Assembly (NCBI GenBank): GCA_009842205.1
Contig: VYFX01000011.1
Coordinates: 124,001 to 188,000, forward strand
Direction: 5' to 3'
Length of the DNA stretch: 64,000 nucleotides
Source of the DNA: Paracoccaceae bacterium
GTDB taxonomy: Bacteria; Pseudomonadota; Alphaproteobacteria; Rhodobacterales; Rhodobacteraceae
The translations under genes were made by a program, and so were the position numbers. Each line of letters begins with the position of its first letter. Within the stretch, counting starts at the first letter, position 1. The notes beneath the pieces are model-generated. The model ran no database searches. It saw only the letters and a list, made by a program, of their open reading frames with translations, and was not told the origin of the DNA. Positions 1 to 8,563 of the stretch are shown in pieces.

Positions 1-250
1 TCTGGACCAGGCCATATCAAGGGAATTAGACAAAATCAAAACGGCAGCACAAGTGGCCCATGAGTTGGGACTGGAGGTTCATGCAGGACATGGCTTGACC
101 TTTCAATCCGTTAGGGAAATAGCATCCATCGGAATAATAAGGGAACTCAACATTGGTCATTTTCTGATTGGCGAAGCCATTTTTTCCGGCCTCAAGGAAG
201 CAGTGCAAGCCATGCGTCGGGCCATGGATGAAGCCAGAAATGGCCAATAA
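1..250 (+). CDS. pdxJ: Pyridoxine 5'-phosphate synthase PdxJ, C-terminal part
   Basis: The reading frame is open from base 2 and stops at 248-250, so only about 82 C-terminal residues are in the window. PdxJ condenses 3-amino-2-oxopropyl phosphate with 1-deoxyxylulose 5-phosphate in the last ring-forming step of vitamin B6 synthesis in the cytoplasm. The visible part has the family's HAGHGL motif, followed by the LNIGHFLIGEAIFSGL strand-helix region that closes the TIM barrel around the phosphate site. The end, an amphipathic helix finishing in RNGQ, looks complete. The neighbour acpS follows after 35 bases, which is the usual pdxJ-acpS order in proteobacteria. The start lies outside the window. 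Confidence 0.95.
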   Translation, partial: LDQAISRELDKIKTAAQVAHELGLEVHAGHGLTFQSVREIASIGIIRELNIGHFLIGEAIFSGLKEAVQAMRRAMDEARNGQ

Positions 251-285
251 GAACCAATTTGGCATGGCAATGGGCATAGATAGCG

Positions 286-720
286 GTGATTATTGGTATC
301 GGCATTGATATCGTGAATATATTACGTCTGGAAGGAGCACTTTCCCGTCATGGTGATCGATTTCTGGAAAGGATATTTACACCTCATGAAAGACAGTTTG
401 CCCAGCGCTTTCCCAACCAGTCGGGAGTATTGGCCAAAAGATGGGCAGCCAAGGAGGCGTGCTCAAAAGCCTTGGGTACCGGAATGAGACAAGGGGTCAG
501 ATGGCAGGATTTGGAGGTTAGTAATCTAAACAATGGTTTTCCGTCTATGAATATCCATGGCAAGGCCAAGAACCGGTTGGATGAACTTGTACCACAGGGC
601 TGGGAGCCGGAAATATTTCTGACCATGTCCGATGATTACCCTTGGGCCATTGCCAAGGTTGTCATTCAGGCAAGAAAGTGTGTTGAGCCTGCTCTTGCAA
701 CATCGGGCAACAAAAAATAA
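286..720 (+). CDS. acpS: Holo-[acyl-carrier-protein] synthase
   Basis: The protein transfers the 4'-phosphopantetheine arm of CoA to the serine of acyl carrier protein. Its 144 residues fit the AcpS family. The N-terminal IGIGIDIV carries the Mg-binding Asp, and KRWAAKEACSKALGTG is the second conserved motif with the Glu and Lys that bind metal and CoA. The start is GTG at 286; no ATG gives a complete first strand. The C-terminal tail after about residue 128 is a little longer than usual and looks unstructured. It sits between pdxJ and lepB, normally a single operon with the downstream genes, and here is followed by an inserted methyltransferase gene. Confidence 0.95.
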   Translation: MIIGIGIDIVNILRLEGALSRHGDRFLERIFTPHERQFAQRFPNQSGVLAKRWAAKEACSKALGTGMRQGVRWQDLEVSNLNNGFPSMNIHGKAKNRLDELVPQGWEPEIFLTMSDDYPWAIAKVVIQARKCVEPALATSGNKK

Positions 721-756
721 AACCCTAATGTACAAGTAGTGTGGGGAGAAAAATTT

Positions 757-1374
757 ATGTCCGAGGTGGACTTTTTATCCAAGGTATACGAGTTGGAGAC
801 GGATCGGGATATTTTCGACCTGTATACTGAATGGGCGAAATCTTATGAACAAGACGTAATCAAGAATGGATACAGGACACCGGAGAGATGTGCGAGTGAT
901 CTGGCAAATGTGACCACCGATCGAAACCTGTCAATTCTTGATATGGGTTGTGGTACCGGATACTCGGGTTTGGCCCTTCAAAAGGCAGGATTTACCAATA
1001 TTGACGGCACCGACATTAATCCCGCCATGCTCGAAATGGCTCGGTTTAGGAATATTTATAACAATGTATATCTGGGAACTATTGAAAAGCCGCTCCCCGA
1101 AAACATCTCCTCCTATTCAGTGATTTCGGCAATAGGCGTAATTGGTTCGGGTGCTGCACCTGTCGAACTGCTCAAGGAGATATTGGGTGCCATTTCGCCA
1201 GATACCCTGTTCGTATTTTCACTCAATGAACACACACTCAAGGATCCTGCTTTCGCTGGAGCAATCGAAGAAAGTATAGATAAGGGAGTTTGTGATCTGG
1301 TATCTAGAAGTACTGGACCCCATTTAGAGAAATTAAACACGACCTCAGCGGTATTTGTGTTGAAAAAGATTTAA
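757..1374 (+). CDS. Class I SAM-dependent methyltransferase, METTL27-like
   Basis: This is a 205-residue Rossmann-fold methyltransferase of unknown substrate. The SAM-binding loop is LDMGCGTGYSG near residues 65-75, followed by the acidic end of strand 2 (GTDINPAML). The overall form, with an N-terminal helix region containing LYTEWAKSYEQD, resembles the Williams-Beuren/METTL27-like group of small-molecule methyltransferases. I place the start at ATG 757 because GGGGAG lies about 8 bases upstream; the GTG at 739 is less likely. It is unusual here: in most alphaproteobacteria acpS is followed directly by lepB. It lies on the same strand with short gaps on both sides, so it is probably co-transcribed with the operon. 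Confidence 0.8.
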   Translation: MSEVDFLSKVYELETDRDIFDLYTEWAKSYEQDVIKNGYRTPERCASDLANVTTDRNLSILDMGCGTGYSGLALQKAGFTNIDGTDINPAMLEMARFRNIYNNVYLGTIEKPLPENISSYSVISAIGVIGSGAAPVELLKEILGAISPDTLFVFSLNEHTLKDPAFAGAIEESIDKGVCDLVSRSTGPHLEKLNTTSAVFVLKKI

Positions 1375-1400
1375 CCTGATCCTTCTCCTTAGACAAAGTT

Positions 1401-2195
1401 ATGATAGACACAATAAAAGAAAACGTTATCACCCTGATTTTGGCTCTTCTGATAGCCGGCCTGTTCAGAACCATTTTCTTTCAACCATTCTTTATTCCCT
1501 CGGGTTCAATGAAAGATAACCTGCTGGTGGGTGATTTTCTTTTCGTGAACAAGATGGCTTACGGTTATTCACAATATTCCTGCCCTTGGGCAATGTGCCC
1601 GTTTGAGGGCAGGATTTTGGGAAAGGAGCCCAAAAGAGGTGATGTGGTGGTATTCAGGCATCCCACCAGAAAGGAAGATTACATCAAGCGGTTGATTGGC
1701 CTGCCGGGTGACGAGATAAGGATTGTTGGTGACTCGGTTGCAATAAAGACGAGAGAAAATCCCGACCGAAACAGTTGGTTTGAGTTTCCTAGGGAGCAAA
1801 TCGAGGATTTTGAGGAGCCATTCGTGCCACAGGGAGGGGCAAGAGCCTTGCCCCGTTGCAGCAATCAGCAGGTTGCCGATGGTGTCTGCAAGAAAAGCCG
1901 GTTTGAGGAGACCAATTCTGACGGAAGAACCTATACCACCCTGGAAATCGGACCTCCAACAACCTCCGGCAACGAGTTGGTTTACAAGGTGCCTGAAGGC
2001 CATTTCTTTTTCATGGGTGACAATCGGGACAACAGTCTGGATAGCCGGGTCCCCCAGGAACGAAGGGGGGTGGGTTACGTACCCTTCGAAAATCTGGTTG
2101 GAAGGGCGAATTTGGTCGTTTTTTCTTCAGCGGGTTCCTCCCTCTTTTTCTTCTGGACCTGGCGTAGTGACAGATTTCTCAAGGCTATAAGGTGA
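1401..2195 (+). CDS. lepB: Signal peptidase I
   Basis: LepB cleaves signal peptides from exported proteins on the periplasmic face of the inner membrane. One N-terminal membrane segment (about residues 8-27) is followed by the catalytic PSGSM box with nucleophile Ser36, and the general-base Lys96 lies in the YIKRLIGLPGD box. The later GDNRDNSLDSR box is also present, so all conserved S26 motifs are there. Its 264 residues are normal for alphaproteobacteria. A Cys-containing insert (YSCPWAMCPFEG, residues 59-70) after the catalytic box is typical of alphaproteobacterial LepB. The stop TGA overlaps the GTG start of rnc, indicating translational coupling. Confidence 0.96.
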   Translation: MIDTIKENVITLILALLIAGLFRTIFFQPFFIPSGSMKDNLLVGDFLFVNKMAYGYSQYSCPWAMCPFEGRILGKEPKRGDVVVFRHPTRKEDYIKRLIGLPGDEIRIVGDSVAIKTRENPDRNSWFEFPREQIEDFEEPFVPQGGARALPRCSNQQVADGVCKKSRFEETNSDGRTYTTLEIGPPTTSGNELVYKVPEGHFFFMGDNRDNSLDSRVPQERRGVGYVPFENLVGRANLVVFSSAGSSLFFFWTWRSDRFLKAIR

Positions 2196-2881
2196 ACAGC
2201 AACAAGGCATTTTCCCAACTGGAACAAAGACTGGGGTATGTTTTCAAGAACAAACTATTGCTGAAGAACGCCTTGATTCACAGCTCACATCTACATGATG
2301 AAACAGCCAATAACGAGAGGCTGGAATTTCATGGTGACAGGGTTTTGGCACTCATTGTTGTGGATTACATGTTTAATGAATATCCCACGGCAGGGGTTGG
2401 TGAACTGGCCATCAGACTCAACAAGGTGGTATCCAGAAAAACATGTTCAGAAATTGCCAAATCCATTGATCTTGGGAAATATCTGATCCTCGGACATGAT
2501 GCCAAACATTCCGGTACCCGTACCAGGGCATCGGTGCTCGGCGGTGCAATTGAGGCAGTGATTGGTGCCGTATATCATGATGGCGGATTGGAGGAAGCAA
2601 GGAAACTGGTGCTGAAACTTTGGCAATCCCACCTGTCTTTTGAAGTAACTGATGCCATTGATCCAAAGAGTGAACTTCAGGAACGCTTGCAAATAATGGG
2701 TAAGGAAATACCTACATACCGGGTATTGAAGAAGGAGGGTCCTAGTCACGCACCTAAATTCCAGGTGGAGGTCAGTCTTTCATCAGGTGAGAAGGCGGTT
2801 TCACAAGGGATGACCAAGAAGGAAGCTGAAAGAAAAGCTGCCCAGCTCATATTAGACAAATGGAAAGAAGCCAGTGATTAA
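2192..2881 (+). CDS. rnc: Ribonuclease III
   Basis: RNase III cuts double-stranded RNA, including the rRNA precursor. The signature NERLEFHGDRVL is near residue 41, with His in place of the usual Leu before GD; the second acidic catalytic group lies in the AVIGAVYHDGG region near residue 115. A double-stranded RNA-binding domain fills the C-terminal third (from PKSELQERLQ to KKEAERKAAQLIL). The 229-residue length is typical. The start is GTG at 2192, overlapping the lepB stop by four bases, and the end overlaps era by eight bases. These overlaps in the conserved lepB-rnc-era order leave little doubt. Confidence 0.96.
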   Translation: MNSNKAFSQLEQRLGYVFKNKLLLKNALIHSSHLHDETANNERLEFHGDRVLALIVVDYMFNEYPTAGVGELAIRLNKVVSRKTCSEIAKSIDLGKYLILGHDAKHSGTRTRASVLGGAIEAVIGAVYHDGGLEEARKLVLKLWQSHLSFEVTDAIDPKSELQERLQIMGKEIPTYRVLKKEGPSHAPKFQVEVSLSSGEKAVSQGMTKKEAERKAAQLILDKWKEASD

Positions 2882-3776
2882 CACCAATTTTGGCTATGTT
2901 GCCTTGATGGGCGAACCCAATGTCGGGAAATCCACCTTACTTAACCGATTGGTGGGAACCAAATTGGCAATTGTAACCCATAAAGCCCAAACCACTCGCA
3001 CAAACCTGATCGGTATACAGAACAGGGAAGGTACCCAAATTGCCTTTGTTGATACACCGGGTATCTTCAACCCCAAGACCAAGTTGGATCAGGCTATGGT
3101 CAAGTCTGCCTGGGGGAGTATCAAATATGCAGATATTATCTCCCTTATGGTCCAGCCAAAGTCGGGCAAGTTGGAAGAGAATGAAGGTATCATCAAAAGG
3201 CTGAAGCAACTTGAGAAAGATCAGGCAAAAATAATTCTGATTGTCAACAAGATCGATCTGGTTAATCCAAGTGAGTTACTCAAGCTGGTGGATGCTTTTT
3301 CAAATCGGATGGACTTTGCCAAGGTGTTCTTGATTTCGGCCAAAAAGGGTGATGGCATAGAGGACCTGATCAAATGGTATTCGGACAATCTTCCCAAGGG
3401 ACCGTGGCTCTTTCCCCCTGATCAGATATCCTCACAGTCCGTTCAAAGCCTGGCCTGTGACATTACCCGTGAAAAGCTCCTGTTGCGTTTGCATCAGGAA
3501 ATACCCTACAATCTGGGTGTCGAGACTGATCAATGGAAGGAAATGAAAAACAATGAAGTCAGGATTGATCAAAACATAGTCGTTGCCAGAGATGGACATA
3601 AGGCGATGGTCATTGGGGCTTCGGGGTCCTGTATCAAACAGGTTGGCATTGAAGCCAGAAAGGATATTTCCAAGTTGCTTGGTCAAAAAGTTCATCTCTT
3701 TCTGCGTGTAACTGTCCGCAAGAAATGGATGGATGACGAAAAAAGGCTGAGGGAAATGGGCTTGGGACAGCCCTAA
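2874..3776 (+). CDS. era: GTPase Era
   Basis: Era is an essential GTPase that binds the 3' end of 16S rRNA during 30S ribosome assembly. The G motifs are clear: GEPNVGKSTL (G1, residues 13-22), the switch Thr in AQTTRT, DTPGIF (G3) and NKIDL (G4), followed by an SAK G5. The C-terminal half contains the KH domain with IVVARDGHKAMVIGASGSCIKQVG, the RNA-binding GXXG-type segment. The 300-residue length is standard. The start is GTG at 2874, inside the end of rnc. Confidence 0.97.
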   Translation: MINTNFGYVALMGEPNVGKSTLLNRLVGTKLAIVTHKAQTTRTNLIGIQNREGTQIAFVDTPGIFNPKTKLDQAMVKSAWGSIKYADIISLMVQPKSGKLEENEGIIKRLKQLEKDQAKIILIVNKIDLVNPSELLKLVDAFSNRMDFAKVFLISAKKGDGIEDLIKWYSDNLPKGPWLFPPDQISSQSVQSLACDITREKLLLRLHQEIPYNLGVETDQWKEMKNNEVRIDQNIVVARDGHKAMVIGASGSCIKQVGIEARKDISKLLGQKVHLFLRVTVRKKWMDDEKRLREMGLGQP

Positions 3777-3831
3777 TTTGATCTTCTTTGCAGAATGAAC
3801 CTTTTTAACATCACGAATTGAATTGTTTTAA

Positions 3832-4563
3832 ATGGATTGGCAAGACACGGGTTTTTTTCTTTCGGCCAAACCGTATGGCGAACATGCTGCCATTGCAAGT
3901 GTCATGACCAAACATCATGGCAAAAGGTCGGGAATGATCTGGAACGCCAAGTCTAAGAAAATGGCCTCAATTCTTACCGAAGGCAATCAATTATCTATTG
4001 TATGGCGTGCCCGTCTCCATGAATTATTGGGAACTTTCAAGGTTGAATTGGAGAAACAGCGAACAGAGATTGTGTTTTCCGGACCAATAGCCCTGAATGC
4101 CCTTAACTCAATCTGTACATTACTTGACAGCCTCCTGCCTCAATTCGATCCACATCGAAAACTTTACACTGAAACCGTTCGTCTCTTGGATAAGATCAAT
4201 TCCACTCAAAACTGGTTAATTGATTACCTTGAATGGGAAATCTTATTACTGAAGGAAATAGGGTTTGGTCTTGATTTGGAGAAATGTGCCGTTACCAATT
4301 CAGAAAAAAACTTGGCATATATTTCTCCTAAGTCAGGTTGTGCCGTAAGCAAGGAGGGGGCAGGAGAATGGGCTTCAAAACTCTTTCCCTTGCCCCAATG
4401 CATGTTGTCGGGAAAGGTTAAAGAACAAGAAGAAATACTTGATGGCTTACAGATAACGGGTCATTTTCTGAAAAAAGGCTTTCATCCTCATTCCGGCCTT
4501 CCCAAATTACCTCATTCAAGACTTAGGCTGGAATCATCAATTCGTAAGAAGTTATCAAAATGA
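3832..4563 (+). CDS. recO: DNA repair protein RecO
   Basis: RecO helps RecR load RecA onto SSB-coated DNA in the RecFOR recombination pathway. The N-terminal OB-fold begins with DTGFFLSAKPYGEHAAIASVMTKHHGK, the usual RecO opening, and the remainder is helical. The central segment LEWEILLKEIGFGLDLEKCAVT, quoted here with small differences from the exact run, matches the conserved RecO mid-region; the zinc-binding Cys set seen in many RecO proteins is only partly present. Length is 243 residues. It follows era after 55 bases, completing the pdxJ-to-recO order. The stop TGA at 4561-4563 overlaps an ATG that opens only a short reading frame, which I do not call. Confidence 0.92.
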   Translation: MDWQDTGFFLSAKPYGEHAAIASVMTKHHGKRSGMIWNAKSKKMASILTEGNQLSIVWRARLHELLGTFKVELEKQRTEIVFSGPIALNALNSICTLLDSLLPQFDPHRKLYTETVRLLDKINSTQNWLIDYLEWEILLLKEIGFGLDLEKCAVTNSEKNLAYISPKSGCAVSKEGAGEWASKLFPLPQCMLSGKVKEQEEILDGLQITGHFLKKGFHPHSGLPKLPHSRLRLESSIRKKLSK

Positions 4564-5265
4564 ATTATCCTGTTTATCAATTAAACGAGATATCCTTAAG
4601 TCGGTTTTTGAATTTTACCATTCACGGTAAGTTTCATACCCATTCCCAAGGTTTTACTGCAATCAAGAAACAAATTTATTTTACCAGATTCTGACGTTGT
4701 GCTTTGGACCGGTCCAGCAGTTCATCAAAGTCTTATTTTAGGATTATGTAGTACCTTATTAGGGAATACTACGATTTCCTGAAAGCATAATTGGGTCTTA
4801 ACACAGTGCCTGCAATACAGCATCAGGGGAGCTTTTGGGACTGATATTAAAGGCAATAAAAGGATACGGCGTTGTACACTTTCCAAAGAGTGACTGGTCT
4901 AGTCCAGTCTTTAATTAGACGTCGGGCGAGGCCTCAGCCTCACCATGCAATTTAACGCACTCCCGACAGGGCAAAAGATAATGATTATTATCATTTTGTC
5001 GAGTATTACTGCGTGCAAAAGTAATTCCCTATTAATGTATTTTTCATACCATCTATTGGGAAGTCTGGTCTTGGGACAGGTTTTAAATGCCTCTCCTTGT
5101 TCTACGGTTGATATTTATACGGGCTTAAAAAATTGGAGTGAGCACAACGGTGTATTGCCTTTTTGATTTGAAGTTTGTTCATCGTCTGACTTGTGCTAGA
5201 ATTAAATCGCTTATAAATTTAAATGTGAGATACTGAGGTGATGGCTTCGGTTTGTTGGAGGTGTT
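4564..5265. other. 702-base gap with palindromes, no convincing gene
   Basis: No reading frame here looks like a real gene. A 73-codon frame from 4945 has a weak lipobox-like run but no ribosome site or family resemblance. Three structures are visible: an inverted repeat GTAGTA...TACTAC around 4747-4772, the perfect palindrome GGACCGGTCC near 4707-4716, and a hairpin GACTGG/CCAGTC at 4892-4909 followed by a short T-rich stretch. The last could end transcription of the recO operon or of an unannotated RNA. An alphaproteobacterial LexA box (GTTC-N7-GTTC) before umuD was looked for and not found. Confidence 0.4.
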
Positions 5266-5706
5266 GTGAAAGAATTGTTGGGGTTTGATCTTGGCCGTGT
5301 CGTGAAGCGGTCAGAAGGTGACCTGCCACTTTATGCATCACCGGTCGAAGCCGGTTTCCCTTCACCAGCCAACGATTACCTTGAAACCGTTCTGGACCTG
5401 AATGAATTTCTTGTACAGCGACCGGCCGCCACCTTTTTGGTTAGGGTACAGGGCGACAGCATGAAGGATGCTGGTATATTGGATGGTTCAATCTTGGTTG
5501 TCGATTCAAGTATCGAACCGCAAAGCGGCATGATTGTTCTCGCCATTGTTGATAATGAGTTTACCGTAAAGCGATTGGTCAAGGTCAGGAAGACATGGAC
5601 TCTGCAACCTGAAAATCCAGATTATTCGGCAATCAAGGTAACGAAGAATACTGAAATACGTGGTGTCATTACCGCCAGCATTCAGAAGTTTGGGAGCAGT
5701 TTCTGA
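5266..5706 (+). CDS. umuD: Translesion polymerase V accessory protein UmuD
   Basis: UmuD is a LexA-like S24 protein that cleaves itself when stimulated by RecA filaments; the shortened UmuD' then joins UmuC to form DNA polymerase V. The cleavage site is Ala29-Gly30 (VEAGFPSP), the nucleophile is Ser65 in GDSMKDAG, and the paired base is Lys102 in FTVKRL. Length 146 residues fits the family. It starts at GTG 5266, with GGAG six to nine bases upstream. The stop codon shares one base with the umuC start, as expected for a two-gene SOS operon. No clear LexA operator was visible upstream, so SOS control is inferred from the family. Confidence 0.93.
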   Translation: MKELLGFDLGRVVKRSEGDLPLYASPVEAGFPSPANDYLETVLDLNEFLVQRPAATFLVRVQGDSMKDAGILDGSILVVDSSIEPQSGMIVLAIVDNEFTVKRLVKVRKTWTLQPENPDYSAIKVTKNTEIRGVITASIQKFGSSF

Positions 5707-6947
5707 TGTTTGCCTTGGTTGATTGCAACAACTTTTACGCCAGTTGTGAGCGGGTCTTCCGACCGGAGTGGAGAAAGGTTCCCATAGCGGTACTATCCAA
5801 TAATGATGCGTGTCTCATTGCCCGGTCGGATGAAGTGAAGGAACTCGGTTACAAATTGGGCGACTCATATTTCAAACTCAGGAAGCAACTGCAGCGGGAT
5901 GGGGTGATTGTCCGGAGCAGCAATTATGCCCTTTATGGTGATCTTTCACAGAGGGTCATGGAATGTCTGGAGGATCTGGTACCAAGAGTTGAGGTTTGCA
6001 GCATTGATGAGGCTTTTCTGGACCTGCATGGTATTCAGGATTTACCAGCCTTCGGTCAGAAAATTGCCCGAACTGTCAAACGATGGACATCCATTCCCGT
6101 TTCGGTTGGTATTGCGCCAACAAAAACCCTGGCAAAATTGGCCAATCATCTTGGCAAAAAATCAACGGGTTCAAATAATGTTCATATCATGGAACCTCCC
6201 TATCTCCTTGATCAGATAGCAATTGAGAATGTCTGGGGAGTTGGCCGTCGCCTGTCATTACGTTTACGCCTGGTGGGTATTGGGACAGCTCAGGATCTTG
6301 CTGACCTTGACTGCATGATTGCCAGAAAGAAGTTCAGTGTCGTTTTGGAAAGGACTGTACGGGAACTTCGTGGAGAATCCTGCATAGAGATTGAAGAATT
6401 GTCACCTGACCCACTGCATCTGATGGTTTCACGGGGCTTCAAGGGAAGGGTTACAACCAAGCATCAACTTCGGGAAGCGGTAGCAACCTATACATCTAGA
6501 GTAGCTGAGAAAGCCAGAGCCAAGGGGGTTTACGCAGGAACCATACAACTATTCATTCGAACATCACCATTTTCAAAGGGTCCACGCTATGTAAACAATG
6601 CATCTTGGACTTTTCGGGATCCACGGAATGATAATCTGTCCCTAGTTAAGGCTGCCACAAGATGTTTGGATACTATTTGGAAAGAAGGGTATGCTTATCA
6701 GAAAGCAGGTGTTTTACTGACCGACCTGTCCACTGAACAACAAAGGATAATCCCTTTGTTTGAGAAAGCCCCTCGCAAAGCCACCGGGGAATTGATGCGG
6801 GTGGTGGACCGCATGAATCAACGCTACGGATCAGAAACGATACGTATTGCATCCAGTGGGACCGAACGCCCGTGGATGATGTCCCGGGAGTTTCTTAGTC
6901 CAAGTTACACAACACGTTGGAAGGACATTCCGACAGTTCGGGCATGA
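5706..6947 (+). CDS. umuC: DNA polymerase V catalytic subunit UmuC
   Basis: This Y-family DNA polymerase copies past damaged bases together with UmuD'. The first catalytic motif is FALVDCNNFYASCERVF at residues 2-18, with metal-binding Asp6. The second is VCSIDEAFLDL near residue 97, carrying the Asp-Glu pair. The segment VSVGIAPTKTLAKLANHLGKK is the usual finger/palm motif, followed by a helix-hairpin-helix at WGVGRRLSLRL. The C-terminal little-finger domain and UmuC extension (KAPRKATGELMRVVDRMNQRYG) are intact. Length 413 residues is normal, and start ATG 5706 overlaps umuD by one base. Confidence 0.95.
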   Translation: MFALVDCNNFYASCERVFRPEWRKVPIAVLSNNDACLIARSDEVKELGYKLGDSYFKLRKQLQRDGVIVRSSNYALYGDLSQRVMECLEDLVPRVEVCSIDEAFLDLHGIQDLPAFGQKIARTVKRWTSIPVSVGIAPTKTLAKLANHLGKKSTGSNNVHIMEPPYLLDQIAIENVWGVGRRLSLRLRLVGIGTAQDLADLDCMIARKKFSVVLERTVRELRGESCIEIEELSPDPLHLMVSRGFKGRVTTKHQLREAVATYTSRVAEKARAKGVYAGTIQLFIRTSPFSKGPRYVNNASWTFRDPRNDNLSLVKAATRCLDTIWKEGYAYQKAGVLLTDLSTEQQRIIPLFEKAPRKATGELMRVVDRMNQRYGSETIRIASSGTERPWMMSREFLSPSYTTRWKDIPTVRA

Positions 6948-7336
6948 AAGTGGGTTTGCTAAAAAACTGGTGTAAGGATTTACAACACTTTGATCTGAAG
7001 TTCTTTTAGAATCTGAACTTGAAGGCAGGACTTGGTACCAAACAAGTATTTTTTGGTAATGTTTAGGCCTTTCTGTTGGGGAATTAAGACAAGGTGAAAA
7101 GCCTGCGGATGATTTCCACCCCAAGAGTTCATCACATAAGTGAATATTTTCTCATAGTTGTCCAATGTCGCTATGTTGAAAAGCGAAATCAACAAATCGG
7201 CATTTTTCTTGTCAGGTCACCTTGGTTTTGGCTGGGCAGTTATTCTGGAATCGATAAGGGGAAAGGCCAAAAAAAATGTTGACAGAAAGAATGTTTCATA
7301 ATAAGTTCGGTAAGTGAACGAAATAATTAATTTGAA
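6948..7336. other. 389-base gap between umuC and the ROK operon
   Basis: Short frames on both strands have no ribosome sites and no family resemblance. An inverted pair AAGTTC...GAACTT lies near 7000-7025. The last 60 bases contain a probable promoter/operator for the downstream ROK regulator, listed separately. Nothing else was recognised. Confidence 0.5.
7279..7319 (+). promoter_or_regulatory. Probable promoter with inverted-repeat operator for the ROK operon
   Basis: TTGACA at 7279-7284 matches the sigma-70 -35 element exactly. Seventeen bases on, TAAGTT (7302-7307) is a weak -10. An inverted repeat GTTC-N7-GAAC (7305-7319) overlaps the -10, a position at which a repressor would block transcription. 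The ATG of the ROK gene is 18 bases further on. That the ROK protein itself binds here is inference from how such regulators usually act on their own operons. Confidence 0.35.
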
Positions 7337-8563
7337 ATGTCATCCTATACTAAAATAAGCCGAAAGATATCGCAAAGTTCTGTTGTCCAGGCAATTGTGA
7401 ATTATGGGCCAGTTTCTCGTGCTAGTGTTGCGAAAATAACGGGATTGTCCAAGCAGACAGTATCTGAAATTGTTGCAAAACTTGAGGCCAAGGGATGGGT
7501 TCGTGCCGTGGGGCAGACAGAGGGTCATATCGGCAGAAGGGCTGTGGTTTACGAACTTTCCCCCACTGCAGCATTGGTAGCAAGCGTGGACCTGGGCGGA
7601 ACCAAGGTAAGGGCTGCTCTTTGTGACCTAAATGGCAGGATTTTGTATGAGCTGCTTGAATCAACCGATCCGAAGGGTGGAATAAATATTGTTCATCAAA
7701 TCACCCGAATGGTACGTAGCCTGGTTTCCAATTCAGGCAACTCTTACAAGGGTTTGCATACTGTGGTGATTGGCGTACCAGGTGTTGAGGATAATGAAAC
7801 GGGAGAAATCCATCTTGCACCAAATATAACTGGAATTGATAAAATAAACTTTGCTGAATGCCTAAGAAAAGAACTGGGTATTGAGATTATCGTCGAAAAT
7901 GATGTCAATTTATCAGCCCTTGGTGAACACTGGCATGGTGATCAAGGAGAGCATGATAGCCTTGTATTTCTATCTATTGGAACTGGTGTTGGTGCTGGAA
8001 TAGTTCTTGGCGGCAACCTGTTAAGGGGAAGTTTCGGAGCTGCAGGAGAAGTTGGATTTTTGCCTATTGGTACTGATCCAAATGAACCAGAAAGTCTCAA
8101 TTCAGGAGCGTTGGAAAGGGCGACTGCAACGTGGGCAATAATAAACAATTACAAAGAGCGATCCGGAATTGATAAAACTGTTCCAGAAGTTTTTGAAGCT
8201 GCTGCTTCAGGTGATAAAAATGCAATTGAGGTTTTAGATAATGTCGCCAGGAATTTGGCTTTTGCTATAGCAGCTGTCGTTGCCATCATTGATCCATCCA
8301 AAATAATTGTGGGGGGCTCTATCGGTTCGCGTCCGGAGTTGCTCGAAAGGATTACCAAATACGCCTCACATTGTATTCCAAGACAAATCAAGATTGAAAA
8401 AACAATGCTTGGTAATCAGGCTAGCCTTGCTGGGGGTGTTGCGACGGCACTCTATCATTTGCACTTGTCCCTATTTGCAGAAGGCCAAGATATAGGGACA
8501 ATTTCGGTACCGCCTGCCCCAACCATTGAGAACTTCAACACTTGTGGGGTGCGCAATGATTGA
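7337..8563 (+). CDS. ROK-family transcriptional regulator (NagC/XylR type)
   Basis: An N-terminal winged helix-turn-helix (about residues 10-60, containing SRASVAKITGLSKQTVSEIVAKLE) is followed by a sugar-kinase-like ROK domain. The phosphate loop is SVDLGGTKVRAAL near residue 85, and the sugar-site ENDVNLSALGEHW retains the conserved Asp. The usual ROK zinc motif CXCGXXGC is missing: after GAAGEVGF the sequence runs through PIGTDPNEPESLNSGALE without any cysteine. Such proteins bind a sugar or sugar phosphate and release operator DNA. It is first in a seven-gene operon and overlaps the M20 gene by eight bases, so it is probably the local repressor. Length is 408 residues. Confidence 0.85.
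   Translation: MSSYTKISRKISQSSVVQAIVNYGPVSRASVAKITGLSKQTVSEIVAKLEAKGWVRAVGQTEGHIGRRAVVYELSPTAALVASVDLGGTKVRAALCDLNGRILYELLESTDPKGGINIVHQITRMVRSLVSNSGNSYKGLHTVVIGVPGVEDNETGEIHLAPNITGIDKINFAECLRKELGIEIIVENDVNLSALGEHWHGDQGEHDSLVFLSIGTGVGAGIVLGGNLLRGSFGAAGEVGFLPIGTDPNEPESLNSGALERATATWAIINNYKERSGIDKTVPEVFEAAASGDKNAIEVLDNVARNLAFAIAAVVAIIDPSKIIVGGSIGSRPELLERITKYASHCIPRQIKIEKTMLGNQASLAGGVATALYHLHLSLFAEGQDIGTISVPPAPTIENFNTCGVRND

Noticed and set aside
4945-5166. 73-codon frame with lipobox-like ITACKS
   Set aside because: No ribosome site, no family character, no signal-peptide positive charge pattern; more likely chance.
5166-5265. LexA box upstream of umuD
   Set aside because: Only one GTTC with a poor second half (GACT) after seven bases; not the GTTC-N7-GTTC of alphaproteobacteria.
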